From NCBI RefSeq assembly GCF_018336815.1, contig NZ_CP050497.1:248001-312000 (forward strand): a stretch of DNA of 64,000 nucleotides, read 5' to 3'. Of the stretch, positions 10,599 to 17,642 are shown piece by piece. The stretch's first letter is position 1. Every line of letters begins with the position of its first letter. This DNA is from Treponema vincentii (lineage in GTDB: Bacteria > Spirochaetota > Spirochaetia > Treponematales > Treponemataceae). The translations under genes were made by a program, and so were the position numbers. The notes under the pieces were generated by a model that saw only the letters and a list, made by a program, of their open reading frames with translations, did not search any database and was not told the DNA's origin.

Positions 10599-10911
10599 AA
10601 TTTCTCCTCACGTTTACATCATATTTTAGGAAGCGTTTTTTATCAATATTTCATTCGACATCGATTATTCACAGCTTACTCACCGATATGACAAATTATC
10701 CACAAGTTATTATCAATACGGTTCTATTGCTTTCTCTCTTTTTTAACTGATATAAATAGAATTCATTTTATATTAAAAGAGGGTAAAATCTTTACACATA
10801 ACACTTTACATAATAGAAACGATATAGGCGATATAACAAAAAACAAAAATCGCAGATATGTGGCTTATAAGATATCCACAACTTCTACACAAGTAATACT
10901 GTTATATAATA
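10599..10911. promoter_or_regulatory. AT-rich intergenic region with DnaA-box-like sites
   Basis: This 313-bp gap separates guaB from the STAS gene, both on the minus strand. It holds two perfect matches to the DnaA-box consensus TTATNCACA (TTATTCACA at 10665-10673; TTATCCACA at 10696-10704) and one near match (ATATCCACA at 10872-10880), in a very AT-rich setting with long A-runs. It must also contain the guaB promoter. It could be an origin, a DnaA titration site or a DnaA-regulated promoter; sequence alone does not decide. Confidence 0.4.
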
Positions 10912-11469
10912 TTAACCGAGTGAAACCTGTGCATTATTATCAACCGCCAGAATAGTCTTACATTCGGAACAGCGGAAGCGACCTGCGCGAGGCGCTTTTA
11001 GTTTTTTTGCACAGATAGGACACGAGAAAATTTTAGGGAAAAGATTGGTCTGAGGAGCAGCCTTTGACCCTTTGTTTTTAAAGAAGTCGATAGAGGTTTC
11101 TAAAGAATCGTGAATCGTAAAGAAATTAGCGAACCCGAGTAATTGAAACACTTCATAGACTTTCGGCTGAAGGCTTAGCAGAACGATATCACCGCCTCTT
11201 CCTTTAACAGCTTTTAAAAATGCGGTAAACGAGCCGATACCTGTGGACGAAACATAATCTAAATGGGAACAATTGAAAATAAGCTGAACATAACCCGCAT
11301 CAATAAGGGTTGTAACTCTTTTTTGAAAGAATGTTGAATTGTATGTATCGATATATCCCGACAGAATAATCACGATACATTTTTCAAGCCCTTCTACCTT
11401 TTGAAGTTGTATCTTGAGGCTTTTGTCTTTTTCGTTGTCGAAACTCTGAATTATTTCTGCATCATTCAT
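10912..11469 (-). CDS. STAS-domain protein with a C-terminal zinc ribbon
   Basis: 185 residues. Residues about 20-125 form a STAS (anti-sigma-factor antagonist) domain with the phosphorylatable-serine motif LDYVSSTGIGSF and the following amphipathic helix. Residues about 150-177 form a four-Cys ribbon: CPICAKK...FRCSEC. STAS proteins of this type bind a partner kinase/anti-sigma factor when unphosphorylated. The added ribbon suggests a second contact, with protein or nucleic acid. No kinase or phosphatase partner gene is adjacent, so the pathway is unknown. The start ATG is preceded by AAAGGA. Confidence 0.82.
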   Translation of the reverse strand: MNDAEIIQSFDNEKDKSLKIQLQKVEGLEKCIVIILSGYIDTYNSTFFQKRVTTLIDAGYVQLIFNCSHLDYVSSTGIGSFTAFLKAVKGRGGDIVLLSLQPKVYEVFQLLGFANFFTIHDSLETSIDFFKNKGSKAAPQTNLFPKIFSCPICAKKLKAPRAGRFRCSECKTILAVDNNAQVSLG

Positions 11470-11551
11470 ATGACAATCCTTTATATCAGTCTGTTATGTT
11501 CTTAAATAAAAATTATACCTGTATTCATATCCCTATTCAAGGGGTTTAGAT

Positions 11552-12268
11552 TTAAAACGACGACCATCCTTTGTCAACCGGCATTATAACCCCATTATAA
11601 GCGCTATCTTTTAACAAAAAAAGCGCAGCATCTGTAATTGCAGACGGATTAACCAGTTTACCGTCCGGATTTTTTTTTGCCCATAGAACCCGCGTCTCTT
11701 CAGGTAACAAGCCGCTATCGGTGAACCCGGGGCAAACGGCATTGGCCGTAATACCATATTGAGCATATTCCATACTCACGGATTTTACAAGAGACATAAT
11801 CCCTGTTTTTGCCGCTCCGTATACGGCATTTGTCCGAAAACCGCGTAAAATATGCGTTTCCGTACCACCGAATAACAAAATACGCCCCCAATTCCGCGCT
11901 TTCATACCGGCTAAAGCTGATGAAACCAGTATTCCCGGCAGGGTAAAGTTCGCATATACGGTTGTGTTCCACTCCTTCGCAGTAGTCATATCAAGCGGCT
12001 TTTGCAAAAACGGACCATAAACAATGCACAGGATATCGGCAGCATTGGCATATTTACACAGTTCTTCCACATAGGAGACTTCTTGCAAATCGCAGATAAA
12101 ACAGGCTACATTTCCTTGGCTGCAAAGACTTGTAACATGGTTTGAATTGCTCCGCCCCTGCATCACGACAGAAGCAGATTCCTCTAAAAGAGCTTGCGCT
12201 AAGCAGTACCCAATTCCGCTTGTACCGCCGACGACCAACGCACTTTTACCTTGCAGCACATTATCCAT
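11552..12268 (-). CDS. Short-chain dehydrogenase/reductase (FabG-like)
   Basis: 238 residues, standard SDR length. The cofactor motif is VVGGTSGIGYCLAQ at the N-terminus (TGxxxGxG class), and the active site YGAAK supplies the Tyr and Lys near residue 150. A GGTET stretch stands where the catalytic Ser usually lies. The strand-6 motif NAVCPGFTDSGLLPE is present. FabG-type 3-oxoacyl reductase is one possibility, but the Ser position is weak and no fatty-acid genes are nearby, so the substrate is left open. The gene is divergent from the following methyltransferase gene. Confidence 0.8.
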   Translation of the reverse strand: MDNVLQGKSALVVGGTSGIGYCLAQALLEESASVVMQGRSNSNHVTSLCSQGNVACFICDLQEVSYVEELCKYANAADILCIVYGPFLQKPLDMTTAKEWNTTVYANFTLPGILVSSALAGMKARNWGRILLFGGTETHILRGFRTNAVYGAAKTGIMSLVKSVSMEYAQYGITANAVCPGFTDSGLLPEETRVLWAKKNPDGKLVNPSAITDAALFLLKDSAYNGVIMPVDKGWSSF

Positions 12269-12375
12269 AGCGTATTCCTTCTTATACGGTTTATTAGATA
12301 GTCTCCACGCTTATGTCTCTTCCATTATACTCCGAAGCACTTGACATAGCAAGCGTTCTCTACAAAATAATTGCT

Positions 12376-13176
12376 ATGGATACTTCAACCTCTCAAGAAC
12401 GGCTTCCGGTTGCGGTTATTCTCTGCCACCCTGAAATAAGCCGTAACATCGGCGCCGTTTGCAGAGCGATGGCTAACAATAATTGTACTGATTTACGCAT
12501 TGTAGGCAATAGAGCGGATTACGACGAAAATGAAATCCTCCGTTTGGCAATTCATGCGGGGGCGCTTTGGCAAAACGCATGCTTTTTTGAACCCTCGATC
12601 ACCGGATTAAAAGCAGCTGTTGCTGATTGCGGTATTGTCGCCGGAACAACACGACGAGTAGGCGAAAAACGCAAATCATGGGGCATGACACCGGAGGATT
12701 TCGCTTCGTTTTCTTTCAATACGGCAGAAGGACTTACCGGCCTTGTATTCGGCAATGAACGAACCGGGCTTACCGATGAGGAATTAAATGTTTGCTCGGT
12801 TGCCATCAATATCCCTTCAGCCCCCGATTTTCCATCGCTTAACCTTTCGCATGCCGTGCAAATCGTCTGCTATACGCTATTCCGCGCCTATAGTCCCCGA
12901 AAATACGGCTATGAGCGTATCCCTTATACGCGGGTTACCTCAACCTCAGAACATATCAACGACTGTTTATGTAAAATGGGTCTTTTTAAACATGCAGGGA
13001 AAGAAGATAACATTCGTTTTTTTCAGGAGATAATTGCAAGAGCGGGATTATCCGCCCGGGAAGCGCAGTATTTGGAAGAACTTTTTCAAAAGCTATGCTA
13101 TGTTAAATGTCGAAATGCTGAGGGAACAGTACAGGAGATGCCTTTGCTGCAAACACCGCCCGTTCCAAACAATTAA
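12376..13176 (+). CDS. trmJ: TrmH/SpoU-family tRNA 2'-O-methyltransferase (TrmJ-like)
   Basis: About 266 residues from the ATG at 12376 (an upstream in-frame ATG exists but gives an unlikely leader). SPOUT-fold motifs: motif 1 HPEISRNIGAVCRAMANNNC, motif 2 LTGLVFGNERTGLTDEEL, motif 3 INIPSAPDFPSLNLSHAVQI, the last two forming the knot that binds S-adenosylmethionine. The length and the C-terminal helical extension match TrmJ, which methylates nucleotide 32 of the tRNA anticodon loop. The stop lies 74 bp inside the convergent sigma-54 activator gene. Confidence 0.85.
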   Translation: MDTSTSQERLPVAVILCHPEISRNIGAVCRAMANNNCTDLRIVGNRADYDENEILRLAIHAGALWQNACFFEPSITGLKAAVADCGIVAGTTRRVGEKRKSWGMTPEDFASFSFNTAEGLTGLVFGNERTGLTDEELNVCSVAINIPSAPDFPSLNLSHAVQIVCYTLFRAYSPRKYGYERIPYTRVTSTSEHINDCLCKMGLFKHAGKEDNIRFFQEIIARAGLSAREAQYLEELFQKLCYVKCRNAEGTVQEMPLLQTPPVPNN

Positions 13177-14242
13177 AAAGTTCACGGACATTCCCCGGCC
13201 AATTATACTTACACAGCAGAGACAGAGCCTCCCGTGATAAGTGTTTTCTCGTTTGTTTTAAATAATTATATGCCAGCACTCCGATATCTTCTTTATGCTG
13301 ACGCAGCGGGGGAACGATAAGATGGGCAACATCAAGACGATAAAAAAGATCTAATCGGAAGAGTCCCTGATCTACCATTTCTTGCAGATCACAATTTGTC
13401 GCACAAATCAATCTAAAATCAGAAGAGTACTTTTGAGTGCCTCCCAGTTTATAATACTCGTGTGTTTCAAGAACCCGTAAGAGTTTTGCTTGCAAATTCA
13501 GTGTAAGATTTTCTATTTCATCAAAAAATAAGGTTCCTTGATCTGCCTCTGAAAAGAGACCTTCCTTATCGATTGCTCCGGTATAAGCTCCTTTACACGA
13601 ACCAAACAATAAACTCTCTGCGAGATCTTCCGCAATGCAAGTAGTATTTATCGGTAAATATCTACCGGGACGATTTTTAGAATAGTAATGAATGAGCGAA
13701 GCAACGACTTCTTTACCTGAACCGCTTTCTCCGTACAGCAATACATGAGAATTTTGCTGTGCTGTCTGTAAAATAAAGTTCCGTATCATTTGAATTTCGA
13801 TACTCTGCCCCTGCAATTTCGTATAGAGCGGAGCCGTTACCGGATCTATATCGTACATATCGATTATTCGGATAATTTTTCCTTCAAGCGTATTTTGAAT
13901 AGTATTGTGTAATATATTGAATTCATAAGGAATAGAAAAACATCCTAATATCATATTTGTTGCAAAAGCGGCCTTTTCTACAAAATTACAATGCTGATGT
14001 GATAATAAAAAGATAGGTAAAATGGGATATTGCCCGTAAATTTCTTTGAGTATATTCGGCGGATACTCGCCCCCTGCTTCAAAATCAAATAACAGAAAAT
14101 CGTAGGCTTTTTCTTCTAAGCAAGGTAGGACAGCCCGATTGTCCAATATATAGTCTATAGACCAAACTTTTTTAGACACACAAGCGAGTTTTTCGGCATC
14201 TGTCGAAAATGCTGCAACAAACAAAACACTTAGCACAGCCAC
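13103..14242 (-). CDS. Sigma-54-dependent activator with receiver-like N-terminus, no DNA-binding domain
   Basis: N-terminal 130 residues resemble a degenerate receiver (FLLFDFEAGG, then PILPIFLLSHQHC). Then comes a full sigma-54 AAA+ domain: Walker A GESGSGKE, the sigma-54 contact loop GAYTGA, Walker B TLFFDEIENL, and the arginine-finger region LFYRLDV. The protein ends at WPGNVRELFNCLERAVFAA plus about 12 residues, so the usual Fis-type helix-turn-helix is absent. The longest open frame begins inside tRNA-Sec, so I place the start at a GTG at 14242 (14236 is equally possible). It would activate RNA polymerase-sigma-54 from solution. Confidence 0.82.
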   Translation of the reverse strand: MAVLSVLFVAAFSTDAEKLACVSKKVWSIDYILDNRAVLPCLEEKAYDFLLFDFEAGGEYPPNILKEIYGQYPILPIFLLSHQHCNFVEKAAFATNMILGCFSIPYEFNILHNTIQNTLEGKIIRIIDMYDIDPVTAPLYTKLQGQSIEIQMIRNFILQTAQQNSHVLLYGESGSGKEVVASLIHYYSKNRPGRYLPINTTCIAEDLAESLLFGSCKGAYTGAIDKEGLFSEADQGTLFFDEIENLTLNLQAKLLRVLETHEYYKLGGTQKYSSDFRLICATNCDLQEMVDQGLFRLDLFYRLDVAHLIVPPLRQHKEDIGVLAYNYLKQTRKHLSREALSLLCKYNWPGNVRELFNCLERAVFAAKASPVLFPQHFDI

Positions 14243-14258
14243 ACCTACAACAGAAAAC

Positions 14259-14347
14259 CGGAAGAGGCAGGAATCGAACCTGCCGTTGCGAATTATGCAA
14301 CCAACGGTTTTGAAGACCGCGAAGACCACCAGATCCCATCAGCTTCC
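14259..14347 (-). tRNA. selC: tRNA-Sec (anticodon TCA)
   Basis: Read on the minus strand. The anticodon stem GCGGT/ACCGT encloses CTTCAAA with anticodon TCA, a long variable arm is formed by GTTGC/GCAAC, and the T arm (GGCAGG-TTCGATT-CCTGCC) is perfect. The acceptor pairs GGAAG with CTTCC, but the next two positions (CT opposite TC) do not pair, and the D stem is also weak. Overall length is about 89 nt, as expected for selenocysteine tRNA. It implies the organism inserts selenocysteine at UGA; no selA, selB or selD is in the window. Confidence 0.85.
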
Positions 14348-14784
14348 ATTAATAAGAGAAATTATGATTTAGTATAAAGTGAAAGTTTCTTTTAAGCAAC
14401 CCTACTGCTTTTAATTTTAACGCTATCAAGAGGAAAATTTTCCGGTTTTTTATCTTTTTAGGATTATTATGCTTTACTTATTTGATCTCTAGTGTTCCGT
14501 CTTAAACATGACAAATATTTCACTCCCCGCAAAGGGATATTAGAATCGCCGCATGAATAAACTTGAGTGATGAACGGCCAAATATAATCAAATTTAAGCA
14601 TACAAAGATTGTTTATATATTGCCGATACTATGTTAAAATAGTACCAATGAGCAAGATAACATACCTATCCGTACAGGATGTAATGAAGCAATGTTTGGA
14701 TTATTTCGATATTGTGTATTGAAAAACCGCCCCGGAAATGATCACCTAAGATTCATTACCAAAAGTCGGCGTATTAGAGTTTTT
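14348..14784. other. Intergenic, 437 bp
   Basis: AT-rich, no convincing gene. A 24-codon frame (14647-14721, MSKITYLSVQDVMKQCLDYF plus four residues) is preceded by no ribosome-binding site and I do not call it; it could be the tail of a decayed mobile gene. The stretch must contain the promoter for tRNA-Sec (minus strand). Confidence 0.35.
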
Positions 14785-15768
14785 TTATCCGGCCGCTTCT
14801 TTCACACCCGCCAGATACCGAAGCATTTTATCTACTAGGATAAAAGCTTGCGGCGTCAGTGTTTCGAGGCTGTCCTGTGGGGTGTGCATCCGCTGCCATG
14901 TCTGCGGAATGACGGCGGCAAGCGGCGAATCAGGCGGAACGTGTGCATTGGTGATGATACACCGTTGAAGCGCTTGAGCGGCGCTTTCGTTGGCGGATAT
15001 TTCTGCAGCGGCCGACCTATGACATCCGGCGGAATGCACGTTACCCGATAGAGGCGTTCCAGCCGAGTGCGGCATATACCGCATTAACAGCTCCGCTTCC
15101 GCCCTCGGCAATACGGTGATTACCTGCGCGGTTAATCCGGCGGAAATGAGCCCCGCGTTGTCGCTGTAGGCGGTCGGCAGCGAAAGCCAGCGCCCCCTGC
15201 ACGCGGCGTCGGCATAGATGCGGCAGCGCCGATGCAGAGCGGAAAGCGCCGCCGTTTTCCGTGTATCCCTGCCGTATATCCCCGACTCGGAAAGGATGAG
15301 CGTATCCCCGCTGCCGCACATATCAAACACAAAGATGTCATCCTGCTGCATTGAAAGCGCACGCAAGCCTTGCCCCAAACGGTACGCCCCTTGGTTTTTA
15401 ATGCCATCCGCCCCCGCTTCTTCGCCGTCGGTAAAGATAATGCGGATGTTATGCGCATCCCGTTTCTGCAGCAGTGTTTGGGCAAACAGTAGCAGCTGTA
15501 TGCAGGCGGCGGAATTATCATTTGCGCCCTGTGTACCGGCGGCGCGGTCATAGTGCGCTATCAGCGTTTTCATCTTAAAGCGGGGATTGTACGCGGATTG
15601 CCGGTAGGTAATAACAATGTGTGTTTTATCTTGAAGGGTAACGGTACGGTAGGGAATTCCTTGCGCCGCCAACCGTTCCGTTATAAAGGCGCACCGGTCT
15701 GCCGCCGGTTCTAAAAAAGCGCTGAAAAAAGGCGAAGCGATAATCGCTTGAGCTTGTTCAAGAGTCAC
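14785..15768 (-). CDS. M28-family zinc peptidase-like protein
   Basis: 327 residues with the metal-ligand pattern of M28 aminopeptidases: AHYDRAAGTQGANDNSAAC (His, Asp and Asp ligands, about residues 91-109) and IIFTDGEEAGADG (catalytic Glu-Glu). A later HSAGCH-type stretch may give the last His. No signal peptide, so cytoplasmic. GC-rich compared with its surroundings. It lies 18 bp downstream of the oligoendopeptidase F gene on the same strand, suggesting a small peptide-degradation operon. Confidence 0.82.
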   Translation of the reverse strand: MTLEQAQAIIASPFFSAFLEPAADRCAFITERLAAQGIPYRTVTLQDKTHIVITYRQSAYNPRFKMKTLIAHYDRAAGTQGANDNSAACIQLLLFAQTLLQKRDAHNIRIIFTDGEEAGADGIKNQGAYRLGQGLRALSMQQDDIFVFDMCGSGDTLILSESGIYGRDTRKTAALSALHRRCRIYADAACRGRWLSLPTAYSDNAGLISAGLTAQVITVLPRAEAELLMRYMPHSAGTPLSGNVHSAGCHRSAAAEISANESAAQALQRCIITNAHVPPDSPLAAVIPQTWQRMHTPQDSLETLTPQAFILVDKMLRYLAGVKEAAG

Positions 15769-15786
15769 GGCGGCAGGGCAATCGGG

Positions 15787-17619
15787 TTATAGAGCGGCTA
15801 AGGCTTTTTCAAGCTCGCTTACTAAGTGCGCAAAGTGCTTACAGGTTGCCTCAACCGGTTCGGGAGAAGCCATATCGACACCGGCAATCCGCAGCGACTC
15901 GATGGGATAGCGGGAACCGCCGGAGGTTAAAAACTTAAAGTAATCCTCCTGCTCCGTTTTTCCGCCCGAGTATACCCGTTCGGCAAGGGCAAGCGATGCG
16001 GAAACACCGGTTGCGTATTTATACACATAGAACGAATTGTAAAAATGCGGGATACGCAAGCCTTCAAGATCGCTGCATTCCTCAAAGTGCATCGCGGGAC
16101 CGAAGTAAGCGGTCAGCAGTTTGCGGTACTCGCCGCGGAGGTTCTCGATAGTGAGCGGCGTTCCCTCTTCGACCAACTTATGCGTGATATGTTCGTATTC
16201 GGCAAACATCGTCTGGCGATACAGCGTTGCAAGAATATCACTTACGCGAATACTCAGCAGGTATGCCCGCATTTTGGGATCGCTCGTATTTTTCAGCATA
16301 GAGCGGAACAACAGCTCCTCGTTGAAGGTTGAGGCAACCTCCGCCTCAAAAATCGTGTAGTTGTAGCTTAAAAACGGATTGTTCCGCACTGAATACCATG
16401 AGTGCATGGAATGCCCGCCTTCGTGCACAAGGGTGAACACATCCCGGATAACATCCTCTTTGTAGTTAACCATGATATAAGGATCGCCTTCAAAGCAGCC
16501 CCACGAAAAAGCGCCTGAACGCTTGCCCTTATTTTCGTACCGATCAACCCAGCCGCCGAGCAGTCCGTTCCGCAGCGTGGTGACATATTCATCGCCGAGC
16601 GGCTGTAACGCTTCGGTAATCATATCGACGGCTTCGTTATACGGAGTGTGCCGCCGCACTTCGCCCACCAACGGAACATACACATCGTAGTGCCGCAGTT
16701 CATCAAGTTTGAGCGATTTTTGCATAAGCGCATAAAAATGATGCAGCGGCTCCAAGTTTTTCCGGATTGTGCTGATAAGGTTGTCGTATACTTCCGTCGG
16801 AACCTTATCGGGATAGAGGGCCTGTTCACGGGCGGAACCGTATCCGCGGATACGGGCAAGCGCGATATTTTGCTGTACCTGACCGGTATACAAAGATGCT
16901 ATCGTATTTTTGTACGTGTCGAACGTGCCGTAAAATTGCATATATGCTTGCTTACGGATATTCCGGTCGGGATTGATTAAGAACTGTGAATATGAAGATT
17001 GCGTAAGTTCTTTCGCTCCGTCGGGAGTTTCAATCGAGCCGAAACGGAAGTCTACATTCGTAAGCGTCGAGAAGCTGCGGCGTTCGACATCCTGCGATTC
17101 GGCTAAAAGCGAAAGGAGCTTTTCTTCTTTTTCGCTCAATGTATGAGCCTTTAGTCTGATCAGCTTTTCGATAAAGACTTTGTACGGAGCAAAAGCCGCT
17201 CCGGTCTTTCCGGCAGGGTCGATCCAGTTGCGGATGTTCTGTTCGGGAATCTCCAGTAAAGCGGGGATAAACCAGCTTATTTCGGAAGAAAGTTCCGTGT
17301 CCGCCATCATCGCGCGCGAGACCCGTTCGATGTTTTTAGGATCGCTTTCATCTACAGACTTCATCAAAAAGGCATAATGGCTTGTCTTTTCCGAAATACG
17401 AGAGGCCGCTTCCACAGCCTGTAAACAGCCGAGCACCGTTTCGGCAGTCAGTGTATCAGGTGAAGCAAAGGCGGTTTTGTAGGTTAATACGCGATCTTTT
17501 GCGGCGGTAATGTCTTTCAGTGAAGCATTCCAGTCCGCATCATTTGTAAAAAGTTTGCTTAAATCCCATTGGTCGCTTTTTGCGACCTCCGAACGCAGGG
17601 GTACCGTTGAGTTTTTCAT
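15787..17619 (-). CDS. pepF: Oligoendopeptidase F
   Basis: About 610 residues, M3 family. The zinc motif HEGGHSMH (HExxH form with Gly, as in PepF) and the downstream third ligand in NYTIFEAEVASTFNEELL are both present, along with the C-terminal YKYATGVSASLALAERV and GGSRYPIESLRIAGVD motifs. It degrades short peptides in the cytoplasm. I start at the ATG at 17619 (MKNSTVPLRSE); an upstream TTG is less likely. The divergent MFS-type gene starts only 24 bp away, so the two promoters must overlap their coding regions or be very compact. Confidence 0.93.
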   Translation of the reverse strand: MKNSTVPLRSEVAKSDQWDLSKLFTNDADWNASLKDITAAKDRVLTYKTAFASPDTLTAETVLGCLQAVEAASRISEKTSHYAFLMKSVDESDPKNIERVSRAMMADTELSSEISWFIPALLEIPEQNIRNWIDPAGKTGAAFAPYKVFIEKLIRLKAHTLSEKEEKLLSLLAESQDVERRSFSTLTNVDFRFGSIETPDGAKELTQSSYSQFLINPDRNIRKQAYMQFYGTFDTYKNTIASLYTGQVQQNIALARIRGYGSAREQALYPDKVPTEVYDNLISTIRKNLEPLHHFYALMQKSLKLDELRHYDVYVPLVGEVRRHTPYNEAVDMITEALQPLGDEYVTTLRNGLLGGWVDRYENKGKRSGAFSWGCFEGDPYIMVNYKEDVIRDVFTLVHEGGHSMHSWYSVRNNPFLSYNYTIFEAEVASTFNEELLFRSMLKNTSDPKMRAYLLSIRVSDILATLYRQTMFAEYEHITHKLVEEGTPLTIENLRGEYRKLLTAYFGPAMHFEECSDLEGLRIPHFYNSFYVYKYATGVSASLALAERVYSGGKTEQEDYFKFLTSGGSRYPIESLRIAGVDMASPEPVEATCKHFAHLVSELEKALAAL

Positions 17620-17642
17620 ACGTTCACTATACAATATGGCCG

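Noticed and set aside
14647..14721. 24-codon frame after tRNA-Sec
   Set aside because: No ribosome-binding site, no homologue recognised and too short to support.
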